12,899 nucleotides of DNA from Anaerolineae bacterium (GTDB taxonomy: Bacteria; Chloroflexota; Anaerolineae; Anaerolineales; Villigracilaceae), in NCBI GenBank assembly GCA_003141915.1, contig PLNY01000268.1:1-12899 (forward strand), in the 5' to 3' direction. Of this stretch, positions 1 through 6,216 are shown piece after piece. Numbering within the stretch: position 1 is the stretch's first letter; every line of letters begins with the position of its first letter. The notes under the pieces are model-generated. The model worked only from the letters and a program-made list of their open reading frames with translations, was not told the DNA's origin and did not search any database. The translations under genes and the position numbers were made by a program.

Positions 1-577
1 TCCAACCATCTCCAAAGGTGCCCAGATAATAGCCCGGATGATCCTGGGCAAGTTTATCACTGAGGGCCTGGTAGTCTTCCCACGTTGTCGGTACCGTGTA
101 ACCGAACTGCTTCATGAGAGGCGCGTTGTAGTAAGTCACAAACTGGGCCAGGTCATTCCGCAGGCAGTAGACCTTGCCGCCAAATATGCAGTTGGACTCG
201 CCGGCATAATTATTGATCGTATCTGCAGGAACCAATCCGGTCAAGTCAAGCGGGAAATTGTGGGCCGCATCGGCCACGCGTGCCACAAGCCGCGGCTCAG
301 CAAAGACCACATCCGGCCAACCCTGATTAGTATTATTGAAGAGCAGGACTTTTGACGGGAATTGTTCACGGTCTACAACCACAGCTTTTATCAGACTGGC
401 ATCAGCCGGGTTCGCCTTGATGAAGGCATCGATCGCTGGCTGACGGGGTTGGTCGATCCAGACCGTGATGGGAGCATTTGCATTTGCGGAAGTGGCCGGA
501 GAGGCAGAGCCACAAGCGGCCAGAACCATTGATAGCACTGCCATTAACCAAAAACATTTCCAGATTTGCTTGGACAT
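1..577 (-). CDS. Sugar ABC transporter substrate-binding lipoprotein (partial, N-terminal part)
   Basis: This is the extracellular solute-binding protein of an ABC importer, most likely for a sugar. Reading leftward from the ATG at 577-575, the first 192 codons are open and run off the left edge. The product begins MSKQIWKCFWLMAVLSMVLAAC, a type II signal peptide whose lipobox (VLAAC) makes Cys22 the lipid-anchored residue. A Ser/Ala/Asn-rich linker follows, then PITVWID, the first strand of the family 1 binding-protein fold. Further in are PDVVFAEP, a segment around FGGKVYCL, and VPTTWEDYQALSDKL, all typical of sugar-binding proteins. An AAGGAG ribosome site sits just upstream of the start. 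Permease genes would be expected to the left, outside the window. The LacI-type operators further upstream suggest induction by a sugar. The substrate cannot be read from this part. Confidence 0.88.
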   Translation of the reverse strand, partial: MSKQIWKCFWLMAVLSMVLAACGSASPATSANANAPITVWIDQPRQPAIDAFIKANPADASLIKAVVVDREQFPSKVLLFNNTNQGWPDVVFAEPRLVARVADAAHNFPLDLTGLVPADTINNYAGESNCIFGGKVYCLRNDLAQFVTYYNAPLMKQFGYTVPTTWEDYQALSDKLAQDHPGYYLGTFGDGW

Positions 578-802
578 TTCTCACTCCTTAATGAAATTTG
601 ATAGATTTTTTTAGACGAACGGCAGGGAAAAGATTTTCATTTATTGGTATCAGTATTCTCCTTTCTCTATATGAGCGGAAAAATATTGAAATTTTGTAAA
701 AGATTGGCACGTTCCGGATTCAGTGTGCGATTTGACCGGATTAAGCACCAACCCAGGAAAATTAAGGAAAACTTCAAAACATGCGCAGGATGCGTTAAGT
801 AA

Positions 803-831
803 AACATAGTAACGTTACCATATGGAATAAA
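803..831 (-). promoter_or_regulatory. Possible second minus-strand promoter with LacI-type operator in its spacer
   Basis: Read on the minus strand, TTTATT (831-826) and TATGTT (808-803) are 17 bases apart, a weak sigma70-like pair. The spacer contains GTAACGTTAC (809-818), a perfect 10-bp palindrome with the central CG and flanking A/T typical of LacI-family operators. It repeats the arrangement of the stronger promoter at 1094-1122. From here the leader to the binding-protein start would be about 220 nt. The -35 box is poor, so the operator is more certain than the promoter. Confidence 0.4.
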
Positions 832-1067
832 AAAATATGATCTTCTCCGCGGAGGAGAGGATGTTCACGACACTCCTATAGTATTTAATAATGATGATAT
901 GCAGAGGGTGCGTCGCGCCTTCATTAACAGGACAAATCCAGAGAGCGGATTCGCCTGCTTTCGTGAATAATTCCACCCGTCTCGTGAGGCGCACTGCGTA
1001 AGGTTAGTTAATGATTTCTTGGTAGAAGGATACTGCATGATAACGAAATCTGATACATTATTATACA

Positions 1068-1083
1068 AGGCAAACGTTTACCT
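1068..1083. promoter_or_regulatory. LacI-family operator, downstream copy (O2)
   Basis: AGGCAAACGTTTACCT is an imperfect 16-bp palindrome centred between 1075 and 1076, with a perfect AAACGTTT core. It shares the core and flanking GGC/GCC bases with the operator at 1100-1117, centred 33 bp away (about three helical turns). Relative to the minus-strand promoter it covers roughly +4 to +19, a classic repressor position. Confidence 0.65.
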
Positions 1084-1093
1084 AATATAAGAC

Positions 1094-1122
1094 AGTATAA
1101 AGACAAACGTTTGCCTTGTCAA
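1094..1122 (-). promoter_or_regulatory. Consensus-like sigma70 promoter, minus strand, driving the sugar-binding-protein gene
   Basis: On the minus strand TTGACA (1122-1117) and TATACT (1099-1094) are separated by exactly 17 bases. The -35 matches the sigma70 consensus fully and the -10 matches at five of six bases. The spacer is almost entirely filled by a LacI-type operator. Transcription would start near 1087 and run leftward to the binding-protein gene, leaving an unusually long leader of about 510 nt. Confidence 0.65.
1100..1117. promoter_or_regulatory. LacI-family operator inside the promoter spacer (O1)
   Basis: AAGACAAACGTTTGCCTT is an 18-bp near-palindrome centred between 1108 and 1109, with CAAACGTTTG at its heart. 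It lies between the -35 and -10 boxes, so a bound LacI/GalR-family repressor would exclude RNA polymerase. Together with the copy at 1068-1083 it suggests cooperative or double occupancy. The repressor gene is not in the window. Confidence 0.68.
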
Positions 1123-1384
1123 GAGCCAAACGCGTCAGAGCCATGTTTTTTTCAAGGTCGAGTATGGGAGCGTGGTGAGCAACAAAAAAGCATCGGATAG
1201 ATGAGCCGCGAACCAACGTTAACCTTGAGCCACATTTTGGAATTTGAACTGAAAAGTGAGAGCCAATACGGAACCACCGAAAGTGTCGTTCGAGCCGATA
1301 GTCTGAGCCAACTCTGGTCGGTGGAATAGGTATTCAACATTTAGCCGGTGGTGATGTTCCGTGTCTCTAAAACCAGGATTGACC

Positions 1385-3406
1385 ATGATACAACAAGTCG
1401 AAAGCATGCAACTGGCTTGGAAAAAGTTTATTGAGACTCAAGTTATTCAGATTGACATCTCATCCTTAATTGCTAACTCGTGGAAACGAAGCTGGTTCCG
1501 CGTGGATCTTTCGCAGGGCTTAAAAATCCTTTGCCTAAGTTCAGAACTTTTCATTGCAACACAAATCGCCAGTTTTGATCTTATTTCCGTCGCCCTGCCC
1601 ATTATGGAAGATGTTTATCAGTTCGTTGAACAATCCAATACAGTGATTTTGCTTGTCAATGGAGCAGGTTATGTTCTTGAGTTATTAGGGGATCAAAACA
1701 TGCTGGCTAGGCTCAAATTACTCGGCATAGAACAAGGCGCATTGCTGGCAGAAGAAAGGATAGGTACAAACGCCATCGGCTTGGCTTTGGCAGAGCAGAT
1801 GCCTGTTAAGGTAGTGGGGGCAGAGCATTATTTCGGAGAACTCCACGATTTCGCTAACACAGCGACCCCAATTTTCAATTTGACCGGACGCCCTCTTGGA
1901 GCCATTGGACTATTCACCTTCGCTGATAATTTTCACATCCATTCTCTTGGGCTAGTAACTGCTGCTGCCCGTGCAATCGAAGGACAAATGCAATCTGATA
2001 GTTTATTGGCGGAACAGAATGCCCAACTTGACCAGTTGAATGCAATCCTGTCTTCTATAACGGATGGGATCGCTGTATGGAATTCAGATAATAGGCTCAT
2101 TCATGCTAATGCCGCCGCAAGTGAACTCCTGGGTTGGACGGTTGAATCTCTGATAGGGAAGCAAATAGATCAATTACTTTCTGCTCCGCCATCTCTTATT
2201 CAGGCGATCCGGTGGCACGAATCATTAACGAATGTTGATTCCAGTATCATATTCGACAAACGAACAATCAATTGTATTATCAGTCTCCACTTTGTTTTTA
2301 ACAAGAACAACGATTTGCAATGGGGTGTATTAACGCTTCACCCCGAAAAAGATGTTCGTAAACTTGTCCAAAATCAGGTGGGCGCTAATGCTGTGCTGAC
2401 CTTGGCTGATATTCCTAGCCTCTCAATGCAAATGCAGCATGTCCAAAATTTTGTCCGTTCGGCAGCAGATGCAACGGCCAGCATCTTGATCCGCGGCGAG
2501 ATTGGGACAGGAAGGAACGCACTTGCAAGTGCAATCCATAATGCCAGCAATCGGCGCGAAGGTCCATTCGTGATTTTTTCGTGTTCCTCGATTCCAAACG
2601 AACTTGTTATTAATGAGCTTCTCGGTTATGACGAAAACATGGGTGGGATTCACCCGGGCAGCCGCCCGAGTAAATTCGAGTTGGCTCAGGCAGGGACTCT
2701 TTTCTTTCAAGATGTAGATGCCTTGCCTTTGGAAGTACAGGCAGTTCTCCTGATTGTGCTTGAGTTTGGAATAGTTCAGCGACTAGGCAGTCAGCGCCCA
2801 ATTGAAGTGGATGTTCGCGTGATCGCGTCTACTTCTGCAAACATGGAGGTATTGATCAGCAAGGAGAGATTTCGAGCGGATTTATTTTATATCTTGAGCA
2901 CATTTGCAATCACAATTCCACCGCTCCGTGAACGGCGCAGCGATATTCCTCTGATTGCTGACCGCGTGATGAAACGTCTTTCGCGTCAACTTGGGTATCC
3001 GCGGAGTTTTGGGAAGGGCGTGATTGACTTGTTAAAACGATATCCTTGGCCCGGGAATATTATTGAAATCGAAGCGGTGCTTGGACATGCGGCCATACAA
3101 GTTGGTGCAAAAGGTGTAATCGAGGTCACAAATCTGCCTAATTCGATTCGCTTCATAAATCGTCTTTCGCCCGGCGAGCAGACCATTTCCGCTATCCAAT
3201 CTCTTGATGAGGTTGAATGCGAAACCATTTTGCGGACGGCTCAATTTTGCCGGTCGGCCAAAGTTACGCAACCCTGTTTCAACAACTTCCAGCATCTTTT
3301 CAAAAGTGCCGCGTTGAACGCCGGTCGATCTTTTGAATTCTTCATCTTTAAGCATCTGAGCGGTTTTGTATCTCATGTGCCTATCTCACTTTTGCAAGAG
3401 GTCTAA
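1385..3406 (+). CDS. AcoR/DhaR-type GAF-PAS-AAA+ transcriptional regulator with degenerate ATPase and replaced C-terminus
   Basis: This belongs to the enhancer-binding-protein family that senses acetoin, glycerol or dihydroxyacetone metabolism. I prefer the ATG at 1385, preceded by AGGA with 6-base spacing, over the in-frame GTG at 1361. In 673 residues I see a GAF domain (about 75-205, with ERIGTNAIGLAL), a PAS domain (about 215-320) and an AAA+ domain (about 340-590). The AAA+ motifs deviate: the P-loop is GEIGTGRN with Arg377 for Lys; the GAFTGA loop is absent (ENMGGIHPG at 417-425); the Walker B is TLFFQDVD instead of TLFLDEI; and the sensor II Arg is Ile560 in PGNIIEIE. From about residue 619 the Fis-type helix-turn-helix is missing and the tail is antisense IS sequence. 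It is probably non-functional as a DNA-binding activator. The DhaR link is inferred from domain order and the neighbouring glycerol and dhaM genes. Confidence 0.8.
   Translation: MIQQVESMQLAWKKFIETQVIQIDISSLIANSWKRSWFRVDLSQGLKILCLSSELFIATQIASFDLISVALPIMEDVYQFVEQSNTVILLVNGAGYVLELLGDQNMLARLKLLGIEQGALLAEERIGTNAIGLALAEQMPVKVVGAEHYFGELHDFANTATPIFNLTGRPLGAIGLFTFADNFHIHSLGLVTAAARAIEGQMQSDSLLAEQNAQLDQLNAILSSITDGIAVWNSDNRLIHANAAASELLGWTVESLIGKQIDQLLSAPPSLIQAIRWHESLTNVDSSIIFDKRTINCIISLHFVFNKNNDLQWGVLTLHPEKDVRKLVQNQVGANAVLTLADIPSLSMQMQHVQNFVRSAADATASILIRGEIGTGRNALASAIHNASNRREGPFVIFSCSSIPNELVINELLGYDENMGGIHPGSRPSKFELAQAGTLFFQDVDALPLEVQAVLLIVLEFGIVQRLGSQRPIEVDVRVIASTSANMEVLISKERFRADLFYILSTFAITIPPLRERRSDIPLIADRVMKRLSRQLGYPRSFGKGVIDLLKRYPWPGNIIEIEAVLGHAAIQVGAKGVIEVTNLPNSIRFINRLSPGEQTISAIQSLDEVECETILRTAQFCRSAKVTQPCFNNFQHLFKSAALNAGRSFEFFIFKHLSGFVSHVPISLLQEV
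3239..3406 (-). mobile_element. Truncated IS5-like insertion sequence: transposase N-terminus and IS end
   Basis: On the minus strand an ATG at 3376-3374 opens a frame whose first 46 or so residues (MRYKTAQMLKDEEFKR..., then TGVQRGTFEKMLEV and GRPAKLS) match the N-terminal helical domain seen in many IS5-family transposases. The resemblance stops at GRPAKLS (3239-3241), where regulator coding sequence begins on the other strand. Upstream of the start, TAGACCTCTTGCAAAAGTGA (minus strand, about 3406-3387) looks like an IS terminal repeat. The rest of the element, including its catalytic DDE part and other end, is gone. It lies inside the regulator frame and supplies its last 55 or so codons. 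The family name is from memory of the motif. Confidence 0.72.
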
Positions 3407-3532
3407 TAGAATCCTAGAAATAGCTCCGTATTGTATCGATCAGGAAGTCTGTTTTTGGGGTATCTTTTCAAGCAAGGGATATTCAAGTAAGAATCATGAC
3501 AAATGCAACTAGCAACAACCTGACTTGTAAAA

Positions 3533-3538
3533 TATAAT
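3533..3538 (+). promoter_or_regulatory. Possible -10 box upstream of the nifJ remnant and katG
   Basis: A perfect TATAAT lies about 40 bases before the ATG at 3578. No good -35 box is visible 16-18 bases upstream, so an activator or a non-consensus element would be needed. It may be the original promoter of the lost nifJ gene, now reading into katG. Confidence 0.35.
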
Positions 3539-3577
3539 TAAGTATGTGTTTCGATATGGTTTCGAAAGGAGATTCAA

Positions 3578-3643
3578 ATGGCTAAGAAAAAACAATTAAC
3601 AATGGATGGGAATCTACTGTCTCTAAACATCATAAGGAGATAA
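3578..3643 (+). pseudogene. nifJ: Remnant of the pyruvate:ferredoxin oxidoreductase (nifJ) 5' end, now a leader peptide before katG
   Basis: A strong ribosome site (GAAAGGAG, 3565-3572) precedes an ATG encoding MAKKKQLTMDGN, then unrelated LLSLNIIRR and a stop. The segment TMDGN close to the start is characteristic of pyruvate:ferredoxin (flavodoxin) oxidoreductase, which normally continues into AAA and an IYPITPSS motif within about 30 residues. Here similarity ends after residue 12. The stop is one base before the katG ATG, so the 21-residue peptide would be translationally coupled to katG. The identification rests on about 10 residues, so it is suggestive rather than proven. The alternative is a genuine short leader peptide that resembles NifJ by chance. 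Confidence 0.5.
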
Positions 3644-3644
3644 A

Positions 3645-5840
3645 ATGAGCGAAGAAAGCAAGTGTCCGATCACAGGCAAAGCTGGCAGCACTACTGCCAG
3701 CCGAGGTACATCGAACCGCGACTGGTGGCCCAACCAATTGAACCTGAACATCCTGCACCAGCATGCGCCTGCTTCCAACCCGATGGATCCCAATTTTAAC
3801 TACGCAGAAGAATTCAAAAAACTCGACCTGTCCACGGTCAAGAAAGACCTTGCCAAGCTGATGACCGATTCGCAAGATTGGTGGCCCGCTGACTGGGGTC
3901 ACTACGGCGGCTTGTTCATCCGCATGTCCTGGCACGACGCCGGCACCTACCGCACCTCGGACGGACGTGGCGGTGGCGGCACCGGCAATCAGCGTTTTGC
4001 GCCGGTCAACAGCTGGCCCGACAACATCAACCTCGACAAAGCGCGCCGCCTGCTCTGGCCCATCAAACGCAAATATGGCAACAAAATCTCTTGGGCAGAC
4101 CTGATGATTCTGGCAGGCAACGTGGCGCTGGAGTCGATGGGTTTCAAGACCTTCGGTTTTGGCGGGGGGCGCGCCGACATCTGGCAACCCCAAGAAGACG
4201 TCTACTGGGGCTCCGAAACCGAATGGCTGGGCGACAAACGCTATAGCGGCGAACGCAATCTGAAGAATCCGCTGGCAGCCGTGCAGATGGGCTTGATCTA
4301 TGTCAACCCCGAAGGTCCCAACGGCAATCCTGATCCTGTGGCTTCGGGTCGCGATGTGCGTGAGACTTTTGCCCGCATGGCTATGAACGATGAAGAAACT
4401 GTTGCGCTTGTCGCCGGTGGACACACCTTCGGCAAGGCGCACGGCGCGGGCGACCCGAAACTGGTTGGACCCGAACCTGAAGCCGCCCCGTTGGAAGAAA
4501 TGGGACTGGGTTGGAAGAATAGCCTCGGCGCTGGCAAGGGTGTTCATACCACATCCAGCGGCATCGAAGGTGCCTGGAAACCCAACCCCACCATGTGGGA
4601 CATGGGCTACTTCGACATGCTTTTTGGCTACGAGTGGGAACTGGTCAAGAGCCCGGCTGGCGCTCAACAGTGGTCGGCTAAGAACTGCAAACCGGAACAC
4701 ATGATCCCTGACGCGCACGACCCGTCGAAGAAGTACCCGCCGATGATGACCACCGCTGACCTGTCGCTGCGTTTCGACCCGATCTACGAACCGATCGCGC
4801 GCCGCTTCCATCAGGATCCGGAGGCGTTTGCTGAGGCTTTCGCCCGCGCCTGGTTCAAACTGACCCACCGCGATATGGGTCCCAAAGCCCGCTACCTCGG
4901 ACCGGAAGTCCCCGCCGAAGACCTGATCTGGCAGGACCCGATTCCGGCTGTCAATCACAAACTGATTAATAAACAGGATATCGCATCCCTCAAGAGCCAG
5001 ATCCTGGCTTCGGGTTTATCTGTGTCGGAACTCGTTTCGACCGCCTGGGCATCGGCGTCCACCTTCCGCGGCTCCGACAAGCGCGGCGGTGCGAACGGTG
5101 CGCGCATTCGGCTTGCACCGCAAAAGGATTGGGCGGTCAACCAGCCCAAGCAACTGGCGAAGGTGCTCAAGACCTTGGAGCGCATCCGGAAAGCGTTCAA
5201 CAACGCACAGACCGGCGGCAAGAAAGTTTCGCGGGCGGACCTAATCGTTCTGGCCGGTTGTGCAGGCGTTGAGCAAGCGGCGAAGAATGCCGGTCACAAA
5301 GTAACGGTGCCTTTCACGCCGGGACGCATGGACGCCTCACAGAATCAAACGGACGTGGAATCATTCGCCGTGCTCGAACCCGAAGCAGATGGTTTCCGCA
5401 ACTACCAGAAGACGGCCTTCACCATCTCCGCTGAAGAAATGCTGGTGGACAAGGCGCAGTTGCTGACCCTCAGCGCACCCGAGATGACCGTACTTATCGG
5501 CGGCTTGCGTGTGCTCGGCGCCAACGTTGGCGGGGCACAGCATGGCGTGTTCACCAAACAGGCTGGCAAGCTGACGAACGACTTCTTTGTTAACCTGACG
5601 GACATGAGCATCGTCTGGAAGCCGACCTCTGAGGCGGCTGACACTTTCGAAGGCCGAAACCGCAAGACCGGTGACTTGAAGTGGACCGGTACCCGCGTGG
5701 ATCTGGTCTTTGGCTCGAACTCGCAGTTGCGCGCCCTGGCAGAGGTCTATGCCCAGGACGACGCGAAGGAAAAGTTCGTGCGTGACTTCGTGGCGGCTTG
5801 GAATAAGATCATGAACCTCGACCGCTTCGACCTCGCCTAA
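3645..5840 (+). CDS. katG: Catalase-peroxidase KatG
   Basis: KatG is a cytoplasmic heme enzyme that disproportionates hydrogen peroxide and also works as a peroxidase. The 731-residue length is normal for the family, with two tandem peroxidase domains (about 50-420 active, about 430-731 heme-less). Distal residues Arg93, Trp96 and His97 lie in RMSWHDAG; the proximal heme ligand is His260 in GGHTFGKAHG. The Met-Tyr-Trp adduct that gives catalase activity is intact: Trp96, Tyr219 (GLIYVNPEGPNG) and Met245 (RMAMNDEE). AAGGAG (3634-3639) five bases before the ATG fixes the start. By eye it is more G/C-rich with more C-ending codons than the regulator upstream, consistent with separate ancestry. 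It stands between a nifJ scrap and a catalase tail. A terminator at 6142-6177 closes the unit. Confidence 0.97.
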   Translation: MSEESKCPITGKAGSTTASRGTSNRDWWPNQLNLNILHQHAPASNPMDPNFNYAEEFKKLDLSTVKKDLAKLMTDSQDWWPADWGHYGGLFIRMSWHDAGTYRTSDGRGGGGTGNQRFAPVNSWPDNINLDKARRLLWPIKRKYGNKISWADLMILAGNVALESMGFKTFGFGGGRADIWQPQEDVYWGSETEWLGDKRYSGERNLKNPLAAVQMGLIYVNPEGPNGNPDPVASGRDVRETFARMAMNDEETVALVAGGHTFGKAHGAGDPKLVGPEPEAAPLEEMGLGWKNSLGAGKGVHTTSSGIEGAWKPNPTMWDMGYFDMLFGYEWELVKSPAGAQQWSAKNCKPEHMIPDAHDPSKKYPPMMTTADLSLRFDPIYEPIARRFHQDPEAFAEAFARAWFKLTHRDMGPKARYLGPEVPAEDLIWQDPIPAVNHKLINKQDIASLKSQILASGLSVSELVSTAWASASTFRGSDKRGGANGARIRLAPQKDWAVNQPKQLAKVLKTLERIRKAFNNAQTGGKKVSRADLIVLAGCAGVEQAAKNAGHKVTVPFTPGRMDASQNQTDVESFAVLEPEADGFRNYQKTAFTISAEEMLVDKAQLLTLSAPEMTVLIGGLRVLGANVGGAQHGVFTKQAGKLTNDFFVNLTDMSIVWKPTSEAADTFEGRNRKTGDLKWTGTRVDLVFGSNSQLRALAEVYAQDDAKEKFVRDFVAAWNKIMNLDRFDLA

Positions 5841-6107
5841 CCACGCGAGGGTACGGACGATTTTGCCCAGCTCGGCATCCTATTCCGCCTTATGAATGCC
5901 AGTCAGAAGGAACAGCTTTTCAGTAACTTGGCCGAAGCAATGCAGGGCGTACCCATACATATTCAAGCTCGCCAACTTGTCCACTGCTACAAAGCTGACC
6001 CAGAATATGGCCGCGGCGTGGTCAAGAAGCTTGGCTTGGATATGGAAAAGTATGTCGCTTGGACAAAACTTTTGCTGAAAGAATTATCCGAAAAAACAGC
6101 CAAATAA
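5841..6107 (+). pseudogene. C-terminal remnant of a monofunctional heme catalase (catalase-related domain)
   Basis: Directly after the katG stop, and in the same frame, the sequence reads PREGTDDFAQLGILFRLM, then QKEQLFSNLAEAMQGVP, IQARQLVHCYKADPEYG and a stop. This is the order of the end of a classical (non-KatG) catalase: the D-D-x-x-Q-x-G-x-L-x-R-L-M stretch, then the catalase-related helical domain with its (Y)KADPEYGRGV motif. The heme-binding barrel is missing. An internal ATG at 5892 would allow a 71-residue product, but I see no ribosome site before it, so I regard it as a gene remnant. It could alternatively be made by readthrough of the katG TAA, giving a KatG with a catalase tail. 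Confidence 0.72.
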
Positions 6108-6141
6108 GACGCACTCACTGGCACACAACGAGCCACGAAGC

Positions 6142-6180
6142 AAAAAGCTGTCTGATATTTTTTTCAGACAGCTTTTTTGT
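6142..6180 (+). terminator. Rho-independent terminator after katG, just upstream of glpK
   Basis: A perfect 14-bp stem (AAAAAGCTGTCTGA, 6142-6155, pairing with 6164-6177) with an 8-base loop is followed by a T tract. It ends the katG unit. It stands only about 30 bases before the glpK ribosome site (GGAGG, 6206-6210), leaving little room for a separate glpK promoter. Confidence 0.85.
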
Positions 6181-6182
6181 TT

Positions 6183-6188
6183 TACAAT
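6183..6188 (+). promoter_or_regulatory. Possible glpK -10 box
   Basis: TACAAT lies 28 bases before the glpK ATG, with a poor TTTTTC 17 bases upstream inside the terminator. If real, the glpK promoter overlaps the katG terminator. The alternative is readthrough or antitermination. Confidence 0.25.
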
Positions 6189-6216
6189 TGGTAAATCTCC
6201 TGTTTGGAGGGCCAAC

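Larger units (their letters stand above)
578..1384. other. Long intergenic region between divergent genes
   Basis: I see no convincing gene in these roughly 800 bases. The stretch lies between the minus-strand binding-protein gene and the plus-strand regulator. It is AT-rich in its left half and holds the promoter and operator elements listed separately. Short open frames on the minus strand (865-1068 and 1219-1407) lack ribosome sites and I do not accept them as genes. No clear promoter for the regulator was found near 1385. Confidence 0.6.

Noticed and set aside
841..858. Palindrome CTCCGCGGAG (845-854) in a purine/pyrimidine-rich stretch
   Set aside because: Without a loop or T tract it is not a terminator, and it does not match the LacI-type sites nearby.
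865..1068. 67-codon minus-strand frame in the transcript leader
   Set aside because: It starts at TTG directly beside an operator, lacks a ribosome site and matches nothing I recognise.
1219..1407. Minus-strand frame ending in an alternating, beta-strand-like sequence (DTEHHHRLNVEYLFHRPEL...) that resembles an outer-membrane barrel end
   Set aside because: It overlaps the regulator start, has no ribosome site or gene body, and an outer-membrane protein is not expected in the inferred host. It could be an old fragment, but I cannot name a family.
3630..4958. 442-codon open frame antisense to katG
   Set aside because: It is a shadow of the G/C-rich katG codons; the protein is low-complexity in Val/Ala/Arg/Gly and shows no family motif.
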